From assembly GCA_028867395.1 (NCBI GenBank), contig JAGWGO010000008.1, positions 1 through 18,584 on the forward strand: a stretch of 18,584 nt of DNA, given 5' to 3'. Both the position numbers and the translations under genes were made by a program. Under the pieces are notes generated by a model. It was given only the letters and a program-made list of their open reading frames with translations. It was not told where the DNA came from and made no database searches. Source of the DNA: Nitrososphaerota archaeon. Lineage in GTDB: Archaea; Thermoproteota; Nitrososphaeria; Nitrososphaerales; Nitrosopumilaceae. Of the stretch, positions 6,882 through 14,925 are shown in pieces (positions within the stretch are counted from its first letter, which is position 1; every line of letters starts with the position of its first letter).

Positions 6882-7847
6882 ATTCGACGCCTCCAAAAGA
6901 TAGGCAGCAGTATGCTAGTATCGCTTCCAATAGAGTGGGTTGAGGCAAACGGCCTTGAAAAAAGTGACGAGGTGGAGCTTGAGACTGGCACCAATAGCAT
7001 ATCGATCACCCTAACTGGAAGCAGCAGGCCACCAAAAGAAGTCATAATTGAATATCCAGTATCAAAACAAGAAAACATCAGCGCTGACGTCACGGGAGCA
7101 TATCTTCTGGGATATGATGTCATCAAGATAAAGGGCAAGACTGCAATCTCAGTTGAAGATAGGGAAAAAATTCGGGCACTTATGCGTCGACTTGTTGGCA
7201 TGGAAATAGTTGATGAGGATGCAACAAATGTCAATGTCCAGTTTCTTTTGGATGCAACTACACTCAGCCCAGACAAAATCCTAAAGAGAATGAGCTCAAT
7301 TGCACTTGCTCTATTTCGAGATACAGTAAACTCTCTTACATCATCTGACAATACTGTGCTGCAAACAATACCAACAAGAGACGATGAGATTGACAGACAG
7401 TATTTCTTGCTTGTAAGATTGATTCGCAGTGCAATGGTGGACAAGAGGCTTGCAACTGTATTTAATTTGGGAAACATTGACATCTTGGATTATAGAATAG
7501 CGGCAAACCTGATGGAGACTGCAGGAGACACAATTGTTGAGCTTGCAAACTCCATCCAAGAAATCTCAAGCTCAAAGGCAGAATCAAAAAAACTACACTT
7601 ACTTGCGGTGGAAATTGAAGACATTCATGGAAAAGCAATAAACTCATTTATAGAAAATAACAGACTGCATGCAATAGAAGCAATTACCGCATTTAGAAAT
7701 TATCAAAAAAAGATCTCTGAAATCAGGTCATCACTTGAGCCAAAAAAGCAGGTATCAATCCAGTTCTTGAACTTGGTATACACATTAGAAAAACTTGCAA
7801 GATGCTGGGCCGATATTGCAGACCTTGTAAAACCAGTCTACACGTAG
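6882..7847 (+). CDS. AbrB/SpoVT-PhoU family phosphate-type regulator
   Basis: Archaeal PhoU-type protein, generally thought to regulate phosphate uptake, with an N-terminal AbrB/SpoVT-like swapped-hairpin domain and two PhoU helical repeats behind it. The conserved AbrB opening RRLQKIGSSMLVSLPIEW begins right after codon 6882, upstream of the first ATG (6912). Starting at 6912 would delete the first beta strand. Between the stop at 6861 and 6912 there is no ATG, GTG or TTG; the ATT at 6882 lies 25.5 nt from a TATA box and gives a 321-aa protein. The rest is mainly helical, with typical PhoU stretches such as LMETAGDTIVELA and EIEDIHGKAI. It overlaps the convergent NUDIX gene by 10 nt. Phosphate signalling is the family role; the actual target is unknown. 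Confidence 0.82.
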   Translation: MRRLQKIGSSMLVSLPIEWVEANGLEKSDEVELETGTNSISITLTGSSRPPKEVIIEYPVSKQENISADVTGAYLLGYDVIKIKGKTAISVEDREKIRALMRRLVGMEIVDEDATNVNVQFLLDATTLSPDKILKRMSSIALALFRDTVNSLTSSDNTVLQTIPTRDDEIDRQYFLLVRLIRSAMVDKRLATVFNLGNIDILDYRIAANLMETAGDTIVELANSIQEISSSKAESKKLHLLAVEIEDIHGKAINSFIENNRLHAIEAITAFRNYQKKISEIRSSLEPKKQVSIQFLNLVYTLEKLARCWADIADLVKPVYT

Positions 7848-8350
7848 ATCTTCTTTTTCATTGCATAAGTCAAGATTGCACAGATAGTCTTTGAATCAGT
7901 AATCTTACCAGACAAGACCATCCTTAATACTTTTTTGAAATCGATCTTTACAACTGATATTATCTCATCATCGTCAAGCTCCAGGCCAGACACCTTTTTG
8001 ATGCCAGAGGCGACAAAGCAATGAATTATCTCTGTGTTGTATCCAATAGAGGGATAGTATTTTACAAGAGGCGTCATCTTCTTTGCCTCGTAGCCAGTCT
8101 CCTCTTTTAGTTCCCTGAATGCACATTTTCTTGTGCTCTCACCTTTCTTCAGCGTTCCTGCAGGAATTTCAAGAACAAATCCATGTGGAAATCTGTGTTG
8201 TTTGACAAGAAGCACTTTTCCTTTTTCCATGGCAAGCATAGCAGCAGCACCTGGGTGTTCGATTACCTCTCTTGTTACCTTACGACCTTTAATTGATATC
8301 TTGTAAACATTAAGAGAGAGAACTCTGCCTTGAAAAATTTTTTTTCGCAT
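7838..8350 (-). CDS. NUDIX hydrolase (ADP-ribose pyrophosphatase-like)
   Basis: Hydrolyses a nucleoside diphosphate linked to another moiety; the ADP-ribose pyrophosphatase subgroup is the best guess. The 170-aa protein has a complete NUDIX box at residues 65-87: G65, E71, R79-E80-L81, E83-E84, G86, with normal spacing. Upstream are KVLLVKQHRFPHG (45-57) and the EIPAG motif (61-65) typical of ADPRase-type members. Start is ATG 8350 with no Shine-Dalgarno; an AT-rich ACATATTT lies about 20 nt upstream. It follows the Lrp-like regulator by 24 nt in the same direction and may be cotranscribed. Confidence 0.88.
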   Translation of the reverse strand: MRKKIFQGRVLSLNVYKISIKGRKVTREVIEHPGAAAMLAMEKGKVLLVKQHRFPHGFVLEIPAGTLKKGESTRKCAFRELKEETGYEAKKMTPLVKYYPSIGYNTEIIHCFVASGIKKVSGLELDDDEIISVVKIDFKKVLRMVLSGKITDSKTICAILTYAMKKKIYV

Positions 8351-8374
8351 TGAATTAAATGAAGAGCAAATATG

Positions 8375-9295
8375 TTATGAATGTATCTGGGACATTAAAT
8401 GCAATTTCTTTGACTTTCTGGCATGTTCAATTGTATTGCTTACCCACTTTTGTGGGAAATTGATCTCCTTTGGAATGAAAAGATCAACTGATTGTATGCC
8501 ATTAATCTCGTGAACACTCTGGCTAAGCTCATCAATCTTGTATATGTTATCACTATATAGAAATAACACAATCTTGTCTAGGTGCACAAGTGGTTTTTGC
8601 AAAAATGATTTTACAAACTTTTTCTCTAATGCAGATAGCGTTTGTTTGACATTTCCATCAACTGAGACAAGGATTGCAAATGGAATGTAATCTCCCATGC
8701 CCTTTGGATTGTAAACCAAGGTAAACTGTATTGCCTCATCATTTTGTAGCTTGTCAAGTGACCTTGCAATTGTTTTGGTAGAAAATCCAGAGATCTTGGA
8801 AATCTCCTCGATTTTCATGCGTGGATCTTTTAGCAATATGTCAATTATTGAAATGTCGGTCTTTGTAAGGTCAGATCTTATCTCTGGATTTTTGGCTTCA
8901 AATATGCTAAGTACTCTGACATCTCTTAGAACATTTTTTGCAATCTCCATAAAATGTTGAGGATCTCCTTTTACTACTATACTGCAAACAGTAATTCCTC
9001 CAACACACGGAACTACAAAAAATGGTTCACCAACCAGTCGTATCTTGTTTAAGATATCGCCAAGTTCTTTTCCTATCACCACAAAATATAGAACACTGTA
9101 TCCCAAAACTGGCGGCTCTATTTTTAATTCAAATTTTTCAATTATCTTTTGTTTTATCATTTTCTGAATTCTTGACTTGACTGCAACTCCAGAGACTCCA
9201 AGCTCCTTGCCTATCTGGCTGTCAGGTGATCTGCAATTGTTGAGCAGCCGGGATAAGATTTCAATGTCTAATTTGTCCATTCTCTGCAACTTCAT
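8375..9295 (-). CDS. Lrp/AsnC-type transcriptional regulator with two HTH domains
   Basis: DNA-binding regulator, 306 aa, built from two Lrp-like halves. The first winged HTH is at about 7-56 (IGKELGVSGVAVKSRIQKM) followed by a sensor-like alpha/beta region. The second HTH is at about 145-190 (EEISKISGFSTKTIARSLDKL) with another alpha/beta region. This double arrangement occurs in archaeal Lrp relatives. ATG 9295 is chosen because a TATATATA box (9325-9332) predicts transcription start about 7 nt upstream. The ATG at codon 6 (MDKLDIEIL) looks more like a canonical Lrp start and remains possible. It is divergent from the MacB-like ABC operon across about 100 bp, so that operon or itself is a plausible target (inference). 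No ligand can be named. Confidence 0.85.
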   Translation of the reverse strand: MKLQRMDKLDIEILSRLLNNCRSPDSQIGKELGVSGVAVKSRIQKMIKQKIIEKFELKIEPPVLGYSVLYFVVIGKELGDILNKIRLVGEPFFVVPCVGGITVCSIVVKGDPQHFMEIAKNVLRDVRVLSIFEAKNPEIRSDLTKTDISIIDILLKDPRMKIEEISKISGFSTKTIARSLDKLQNDEAIQFTLVYNPKGMGDYIPFAILVSVDGNVKQTLSALEKKFVKSFLQKPLVHLDKIVLFLYSDNIYKIDELSQSVHEINGIQSVDLFIPKEINFPQKWVSNTIEHARKSKKLHLMSQIHS

Positions 9296-9324
9296 TCTAT
9301 TATTGTTTTACTTTAGAACATTTG

Positions 9325-9332
9325 TATATATA
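9325..9332 (-). promoter_or_regulatory. TATA box of the two-HTH Lrp-like regulator
   Basis: TATATATA reading on the minus strand, about 33 nt before ATG 9295, predicting a short leader of roughly 7 nt. Confidence 0.5.
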
Positions 9333-9367
9333 ATTGTCTTGTTCTTTAATAAAAATCTAACAAAATA

Positions 9368-9376
9368 TTAAATATA
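9368..9376 (+). promoter_or_regulatory. TATA box of the ABC transporter operon
   Basis: TTAAATATA centred 25 nt before the GTG at 9397. No Shine-Dalgarno precedes that GTG, so a leaderless GTG-initiated mRNA is likely. Confidence 0.55.
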
Positions 9377-9396
9377 CGACTATTTCCTAATCCTTC

Positions 9397-10596
9397 GTGG
9401 ATTATCGGGCACAGATAGGTATTAGATTTATCACAAAAAAGAAGGGCAGCCTGATTGCTGCATGCCTTGCAATAGCAATTGCAATACTTGTAGTCTCGGT
9501 AAACCAGGTAATCTTTCAGGGCCTGTATGACGCAATTGTCAGGGACCTGATAAATTACAGATATGGACATGTGTACATTACAAAGAAAGGCGACTTTATC
9601 TCAAGAAATGACTTTATGCTTGTAAACTGGCTTGATAGAATTCCATGGGTTCAGGCAGCAACGCCAAGGCTTTTCACACAAGTTTATTCAATAAATGCAA
9701 CTGTAGATGGCCAGCTGGTACAAGACTATAACGTTCCATTAACTCTAGTGGGAGTAAAACCAGAATGGGACGAGGAAGCATCTACCCTTTACCAAGCCGT
9801 AAAAGGCCAGTATGTTTCAACAAGAGACTCGATAGTCTTGGGAGTACTTGTAGACCGAGATCTTGGATATCCAAAGATAGGTGACACGGTAAAGCTAAAA
9901 GTTCATGATCAATATGGAAATGATGTACTGAAAAGGTTTGTAATTGTAGGAATTTCACAGACTGCAGGAAACAACGGGTATGATAACGGTGCAATAATTA
10001 ACATCGACACGTTACGAGAAATGATACAGAGGCCTGGCCAAACAACAGAAATTCTTGTAAGACTAAATGATCCAACAAAGGCAAACGAGACAAAGCAACT
10101 CTTCCTAGACGCATTCCCATCAAATGCTGACAAATTCAAAGCCCAGACAATAACAGAAGCTGCCGAAGTACAGCTTGCAGGCTTCAAATCAGGTATTGCA
10201 TTGATCAACCTCGTTGGACTTTTTGGTATGGTCTCTTCTGCATTTGGTGTCGTAACAATTCAGATGATGCAAGTAACAAGTAAGACTCGTGACATTGGAG
10301 TCCTAAGGGCAATAGGTGCAAAAAGAAAAGACATCTTGCTAGTTTTTATCTTTCAGGGAATAGTAATAGGCAGTTTAGGAACAATCGTGGGCACAGCCAT
10401 GGCAATTGGATATACAACATATGCCAAGGAGACTCATATGACATTTAATGGAAGTCTGGCCTTAGAGGTTTCATACAACTGGATTGGCCTAATACAGACT
10501 GACATCATGGCGTTTGCACTTGCTATTGTGGCTTCTATTTATCCTGCATTCAAGGCTACAAGACTAGAACCAGTGGAGGCGATGAGAACTGTCTGA
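9397..10596 (+). CDS. MacB/LolC-type ABC transporter permease (FtsX-like)
   Basis: Membrane subunit of a type VII (mechanotransmission) ABC system, 399 aa. TM1 spans about 17-39 and is followed by a large extracytoplasmic MacB_PCD-like domain (about 40-265). Three TM helices follow near 267-290, 320-345 and 371-384. The cytoplasmic coupling segment TRDIGVLRAIGAKRKDI and the ending YPAFKATRLEPVEAMRTV are diagnostic of FtsX/MacB permeases. Such systems move or act on substrates outside the membrane rather than importing solutes. The start is a leaderless-type GTG. The ATPase gene begins 4 nt after the stop. Substrate unknown. Confidence 0.92.
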   Translation: MDYRAQIGIRFITKKKGSLIAACLAIAIAILVVSVNQVIFQGLYDAIVRDLINYRYGHVYITKKGDFISRNDFMLVNWLDRIPWVQAATPRLFTQVYSINATVDGQLVQDYNVPLTLVGVKPEWDEEASTLYQAVKGQYVSTRDSIVLGVLVDRDLGYPKIGDTVKLKVHDQYGNDVLKRFVIVGISQTAGNNGYDNGAIINIDTLREMIQRPGQTTEILVRLNDPTKANETKQLFLDAFPSNADKFKAQTITEAAEVQLAGFKSGIALINLVGLFGMVSSAFGVVTIQMMQVTSKTRDIGVLRAIGAKRKDILLVFIFQGIVIGSLGTIVGTAMAIGYTTYAKETHMTFNGSLALEVSYNWIGLIQTDIMAFALAIVASIYPAFKATRLEPVEAMRTV

Positions 10597-10600
10597 TAAC

Positions 10601-11287
10601 GTGTTAGAGATACGTAATTTGGAAAAGGTATACGGCGAAGAAGAGACTGCCGTGGAGGCTTTGAAGAACATCAATTTCACTGTGAGGAGGGGAGAGTTTA
10701 TGTTGATAGTGGGTAGCTCAGGTTCTGGCAAAACAACACTGCTTAACATGATAGGTCTTCTTGACAGGCCAACAAGTGGGAAGGTCATAATCGATGGTAC
10801 AGACACGTCATCTCTCAATGACAATGAACTTTCTGCATTTAGGAACTCAAAGCTTGGATTCATATTCCAATTCTCAAATCTACTTCCAGACCTGACGGTC
10901 CTCGAAAATGTCATTTTGCCAAGAAAAATTCAGGGTACCCTGAAGGGAGCAGAGGAAGAGGCCAAATCCCTTCTAAAAACGGTAGGACTTGAATCGCAAT
11001 ATAACAAATTTGCAAACAAGATCTCAGGAGGTCAAGCTCAGCGAGTTGCAATTACACGTTCTTTGATAACCAAGCCAGCAATTGTTCTTGCTGATGAACC
11101 AACCGGAAGCTTGGACTCGATATCTGCAGAGACAACAGTTCAACTTTTAAAATCGTTGAACAGAAAACTAAACCAAACTTTCATCATAGTTACACATGAA
11201 AGGCCACAGTTTGGTAAGGTTGACAAAATAATAACCGTTAAGGATGGAAAGATTGTAGAAGGAGAAATGGAGGCAAGCATGGCATGA
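10601..11287 (+). CDS. ABC transporter ATP-binding protein (MacB/LolD-like)
   Basis: Nucleotide-binding subunit for the adjacent FtsX-like permease, 228 aa. Walker A GSSGSGKTT is at 38-46, the Q-loop glutamine at 90, and the signature ISGGQAQRVAITRSL at 141-155, with Ile in place of the usual Leu. Walker B with catalytic Glu is LADEPT (163-168), the D-loop is GSLD (169-172) and the H-loop His is 199. The segment around LPDLTVLENVILP is typical of LolD/MacB ATPases. GTG start at 10601, 4 nt after the permease stop. Its stop overlaps the next start by 4 nt (ATGA). Confidence 0.95.
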   Translation: MLEIRNLEKVYGEEETAVEALKNINFTVRRGEFMLIVGSSGSGKTTLLNMIGLLDRPTSGKVIIDGTDTSSLNDNELSAFRNSKLGFIFQFSNLLPDLTVLENVILPRKIQGTLKGAEEEAKSLLKTVGLESQYNKFANKISGGQAQRVAITRSLITKPAIVLADEPTGSLDSISAETTVQLLKSLNRKLNQTFIIVTHERPQFGKVDKIITVKDGKIVEGEMEASMA

Positions 11288-12939
11288 TTTACAAAACAAT
11301 TCTACTGACTGCGATATTTCTTGCAGGACAGCTAGTTATACCAAGCTATGCACAGAGTGCTCCAGAACAGCTTGCTCCTCAAGAGTCACCGTTTGAGCAC
11401 GGTTACAATGATGTCAAGTTCCTTGATGCCTACTTTGGATATCCAAACCAAAAGATAGAGGTACAGCCAGGAGATCAGAACGTTCCATTTACTATACTGT
11501 TCTCTAACGTTGGCACAGAAGACATTGCGGGAATCAAGGGTTTGATGTCCCTTCCTGCTGGTTTCTCAGGTGCAACGCCGCTCGTTAATGGACTGATTGA
11601 AGCAGATAACTCACAGACAGCTACTAGTGGCAGCTCATTTACTCTCACATTCTATGTAAACTTGGATAAATCGATAAACATACATGATTACGCCGGGACG
11701 ATTGAGCTAACCTATTCCAGGGTGAGAGAAAACGGCGTCCACCAATCCTTCTATGACTTTAATTTCAAGGTAACAGGAAAGAGCCTTCTTAACTTGAGAG
11801 CAGAAAACCCATTCATACAGCCAGAGTCAAATAACCAAGTTACAGTTCAGGTCTTGAACAATGGTACTGGCACAGTTAACAACCTCGATATAACAGTCAG
11901 TCCACTCTCAAATGCCACTAGCAATGTATCTAACCTACAAAATGTTGTAATTGATCAGCATCATTGGCACATAGGAAATGTTGAACCTAACACAGTAAAA
12001 TCATTCTCGTTCAATGTTTTTGTGCCGCCAAACCTTTCTGGCCAGACACTACACATGCCATTGACATTGGTATACTTTGATGGTCAGGGAAATCAGGTTA
12101 CTGATCAAAAGACTGTAGATCTCATTATTGGGACTGCCAGTCTAAACTTTAACATAAAACTCTCGACCCCATCTTCTATCTCCATGGGCGTAATGCAAAA
12201 CCTTACCTTGGGGTTGCAGAATCTTTCTCCGTCAGATATATCAAATGTAGCAGTTACAGTTACACCAAGCTCATCTGACTTTAGAATATTGGATGATCCG
12301 CGATGGTACATACAAGAGATTAAACCATTGGGCGGTACTTTCCTGAACATACCAGTATTTGCAGATCAAAACATTGCAAATCAAGCAATCGACTTTAACG
12401 TAAACATACAATACACAAAGGATGGCTCCACAGTAATGGAACAGCAAAACTTTGCAACATACATCAGACCTGTGATAGACGTCTCAGTTTATGGAGTTCA
12501 ATCGCAAATAATTGCAGGACAGACAAACATTATTGGAAATGTTCTCAATGAGGGCAACCTAAAGGGTCAGTTTGCTATTGTAACCATTGACGCGGTGGAA
12601 GGCTCAACTATAAAGGAAGCAACACAGTATATTGGCGATATAGATACTGATGCACCTACTCCCTTTAACGTTCCAGTTCAATCAACAACTGGACAGTTAT
12701 CAGGCGACCAAAAAGTGCTAGTCACGTTGACATACAAAGACACGCTCTTGCAACCACACACACTAACACAAGTAGATACTGTCTCATTTGGAAAACCAGC
12801 TCCGACATCAAGTGTGGACGTATCACAATTACAACTGGTAATTCTTGTTGCAATAGCTGCAGGAATTGGCGGAATCGTCTTTAAGATAAAGAAAAAACCA
12901 AAGGAACCTTTAGAAAAGAAGGTTCAGGAAACAAGCTAA
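11284..12939 (+). CDS. Secreted, membrane-anchored beta-domain protein (COG1361/CARDB/NEW3-like) linked to ABC transporter
   Basis: A 551-aa exported protein: signal peptide about 1-24 ending in SYAQS, a long beta-sandwich ectodomain, and a C-terminal TM helix at 516-533 followed by a basic cytoplasmic tail. The ectodomain contains several repeated CARDB/NEW3-like blocks with patterns such as VQVLNNGTGTVNNLDITVSP and LGLQNLSPSDISNVAVTVTP, as in archaeal S-layer-related COG1361 proteins. It overlaps the ATPase gene by ATGA. With the permease it probably forms a tripartite surface system in which this protein takes the extracellular partner place that MacA holds in bacteria (inference). Many NxS/T sites suggest glycosylation. 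A 7-bp inverted repeat at 12904-12925 lies near its 3' end. No enzymatic motif was seen. Confidence 0.85.
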   Translation: MIYKTILLTAIFLAGQLVIPSYAQSAPEQLAPQESPFEHGYNDVKFLDAYFGYPNQKIEVQPGDQNVPFTILFSNVGTEDIAGIKGLMSLPAGFSGATPLVNGLIEADNSQTATSGSSFTLTFYVNLDKSINIHDYAGTIELTYSRVRENGVHQSFYDFNFKVTGKSLLNLRAENPFIQPESNNQVTVQVLNNGTGTVNNLDITVSPLSNATSNVSNLQNVVIDQHHWHIGNVEPNTVKSFSFNVFVPPNLSGQTLHMPLTLVYFDGQGNQVTDQKTVDLIIGTASLNFNIKLSTPSSISMGVMQNLTLGLQNLSPSDISNVAVTVTPSSSDFRILDDPRWYIQEIKPLGGTFLNIPVFADQNIANQAIDFNVNIQYTKDGSTVMEQQNFATYIRPVIDVSVYGVQSQIIAGQTNIIGNVLNEGNLKGQFAIVTIDAVEGSTIKEATQYIGDIDTDAPTPFNVPVQSTTGQLSGDQKVLVTLTYKDTLLQPHTLTQVDTVSFGKPAPTSSVDVSQLQLVILVAIAAGIGGIVFKIKKKPKEPLEKKVQETS

Positions 12940-12941
12940 AG

Positions 12942-12951
12942 TTATTATTTA
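12942..12951 (+). promoter_or_regulatory. TATA-like box for the 12973 gene / UbiB-like unit
   Basis: TTATTATTTA centred about 26 nt before the ATG at 12973, fitting leaderless transcription of the two-gene unit that follows. Based on spacing only. Confidence 0.4.
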
Positions 12952-12972
12952 GACGCTAGCCAGATTTTGAAT

Positions 12973-13365
12973 ATGGCTTCGGATGAGATCGAAGTCCCAA
13001 AAGATGTTCGTCCTTTTATGCTAGAGAATGCTGAGGAAACAAACTTGGGCCAAAAAAATGGCGCAATAAGACAATTTCGATATGGCAATTTGCACATACG
13101 TGAATATGAGGACAAGTATCTTGTCCATGTGGACAAGGTAGATCCACGAAATGATCCTCTGGGACACCTAATTCATGATGCTCCGGAATTTCTAGTTGGA
13201 TTGGCAAGCGCATACTTTGCTGGAAAAAAAGTTGCCACCGAAGTTTACAAGGTACAAAAGAACAAGCCTTTTGCTGCACTCGGAGCAGGTGCGATAGGTT
13301 TGCTTGCATCAATTGTTACAGGATATGCAGGATATTCTTTGATAAAAAAACTAAAGGAATTCTAG
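12973..13365 (+). CDS. Small membrane-associated protein of unknown function, upstream of UbiB-like gene
   Basis: A protein of 130 aa from the ATG at 12973; an in-frame TTG two codons earlier is less likely because the ATG sits 26 nt from a TATA-like box. The N-terminal half is charged and soluble. A semi-hydrophobic segment around FLVGLASAYFAGKKVA is followed by a clear C-terminal TM helix (AALGAGAIGLLASIVTGYAGYSLI) and a basic end. I do not recognise a family. It is followed after 12 nt by the kinase-like gene, with a GGAG Shine-Dalgarno right after its stop, so the two are probably one operon. A partner or membrane-recruitment role for the UbiB-like protein is a guess. Confidence 0.72.
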   Translation: MASDEIEVPKDVRPFMLENAEETNLGQKNGAIRQFRYGNLHIREYEDKYLVHVDKVDPRNDPLGHLIHDAPEFLVGLASAYFAGKKVATEVYKVQKNKPFAALGAGAIGLLASIVTGYAGYSLIKKLKEF

Positions 13366-13368
13366 GAG
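13365..13368 (+). promoter_or_regulatory. Shine-Dalgarno deciding an ATA start for the UbiB-like gene
   Basis: GGAG begins at the last base of the upstream stop codon and lies 9 nt before the in-frame ATA at 13378. The first canonical in-frame start (TTG 13429) has no Shine-Dalgarno, and using it would discard about 17 residues that resemble the usual N-terminus of the family. Confidence 0.5.
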
Positions 13369-13377
13369 TGGACTGTC

Positions 13378-14925
13378 ATATCAAGATCTAGAACCATCCG
13401 AACCTTTCTCAAACTTTTACCAGTTGTCTTGGCGTTAAGAAAAGATAGGCGAGAATGGGTAAGAAGAGAAGGCAAGAATGTAAATCTGTCAAGATATCAA
13501 AAAAATGCCAGAAGAGCGCTCAAGACTTTTGTTTCACTGGGACCTGTATACATCAAGCTGGGTCAGTGGCTTTCGTCAAGAGCAGACATACTTCCTCAAC
13601 CATATCTTGAGGAGCTTGCAAAGCTTCAGGATGAGGTGCCAGCAGCTTCGTTTGATCAGGTAAAACCAATTATCGAAAGTGATCTTGGAACAATCGATAG
13701 AACATTTGATTATATTGACAAAAATGCGATCTCTGGAGCCTCGTTAGGTCAGGTCTATCTGGCAAAAATAAAGGGAAAAGATGTAATTGTAAAAGTAAAG
13801 CGTCCTGGCATAGAGCAAGTCGTGGAACAAGACATCAAGGTCTTGAAAAAAATAATTCCTTTTGCTATGAAGTTTGTTGACCCAAACTTGCGTTACTCTG
13901 CAGAAGCCATGCTCTCGCAGTTTATAGAAACAATACATGAGGAAATGGATTATCGAATAGAGTCGCAAAATCTAAAGACTATCCGAAGAAACCTCAGGGA
14001 CTATCCAAAGGTAATAATTCCTTCAATCATGGACGACTATTCAAGCAAGAATATACTCACGATGGAGTACATCCCAGGAATAAAGATAACTAACGTAAAG
14101 GCACTTGATGAGGCAGGCGTAAACAGAGAACAACTTGTTGTGCGCGCACACAAGGTCTTTTTTACAATGCTTTTACGCCATGAGATGTTTCATGCAGACC
14201 CTCATCCTGGAAACATCTCGGTTACAAACGACGGCTCTCTGATACTATATGATTTTGGGATGGTAGGCAAACTTGACCAAAAAACCCGACTACAATTGAT
14301 TCGTCTCTATCTTGCACTTGTAGAAAAAGACCCATCAAGAACAGTTAACGCAATGGACGACCTTGGCATGTTGATGCCCGGATATGACAGGGGAATAATA
14401 GAACAGGGAATTGGGCTCTCTATTCAGGCAATGTATGGCACCAAGGTAGACAGGATGGAGGTGCGTGCGCTGATGGATCTTGCAAATAAAACAATGAGTA
14501 GATTTCCTTTCAAGCTTCCAAAACATCTGGCACTTTACATGAGGATGGCATCAATCCTTGAGGGCATCTATCTTACACACAAGGTCAACTTTAGATTCAT
14601 TGGGGTTCTGCAAAATATCTTAGAAGACGAAAATATTGTAAAGGATGCTTACATTGAGGAGATCAAACTTGGCTTTAACAGATTTGTAAAGTCTGTCGAG
14701 GCAACAATTGCGGTCGTGCCAGAGATAAGAAAATATCTTGAAGACACTAAAAGAATTCGCGAAAGTCCTCCAAAACCAAATACACTGCTTGCAGGAAGCA
14801 TATTGACTGCTGCAGTATTTGTTGGGTCTACGATACTCTATACAACAAACCCATTGCTTGGCGAAGTAGGTATGATATGCTCTGCAGTAATCATGGGAAT
14901 TACTGTTGCAATAAAAGGTCGTTAG
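13378..14925 (+). CDS. ABC1/UbiB family atypical kinase-like protein
   Basis: Atypical protein-kinase-like ATPase of the UbiB/ADCK family, which supports isoprenoid-lipid (quinone) metabolism in bacteria and mitochondria. With the proposed ATA start it has 515 aa. The KxGQ signature (KLGQWLSSRADILP) begins at residue 60. The alanine-rich ATP loop is SGASLGQVY (119-127), where the family usually has AAAS. Then come VKVKRP lysines (139/141), EEMDY (188-192), the catalytic HADPHPGN (D274, N279) and the DFG aspartate D292. The C-terminus has two TM helices (LLAGSILTAAVFVGSTILY and a second GMICSAVIMGITVAI). The frame is open back to 13366 without ATG, GTG or TTG; TTG 13429 is the conservative start (498 aa). 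It abuts the convergent Hsp20 gene with no gap. Function in this archaeon is inferred. Confidence 0.9.
   Translation: MSRSRTIRTFLKLLPVVLALRKDRREWVRREGKNVNLSRYQKNARRALKTFVSLGPVYIKLGQWLSSRADILPQPYLEELAKLQDEVPAASFDQVKPIIESDLGTIDRTFDYIDKNAISGASLGQVYLAKIKGKDVIVKVKRPGIEQVVEQDIKVLKKIIPFAMKFVDPNLRYSAEAMLSQFIETIHEEMDYRIESQNLKTIRRNLRDYPKVIIPSIMDDYSSKNILTMEYIPGIKITNVKALDEAGVNREQLVVRAHKVFFTMLLRHEMFHADPHPGNISVTNDGSLILYDFGMVGKLDQKTRLQLIRLYLALVEKDPSRTVNAMDDLGMLMPGYDRGIIEQGIGLSIQAMYGTKVDRMEVRALMDLANKTMSRFPFKLPKHLALYMRMASILEGIYLTHKVNFRFIGVLQNILEDENIVKDAYIEEIKLGFNRFVKSVEATIAVVPEIRKYLEDTKRIRESPPKPNTLLAGSILTAAVFVGSTILYTTNPLLGEVGMICSAVIMGITVAIKGR

Noticed and set aside
12904..12925. GAACCTT/AAGGTTC hairpin with 8-nt loop near the 3' end of the secreted protein gene
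   Set aside because: Inside the coding Lys-rich tail and followed by no U-tract; probably incidental.
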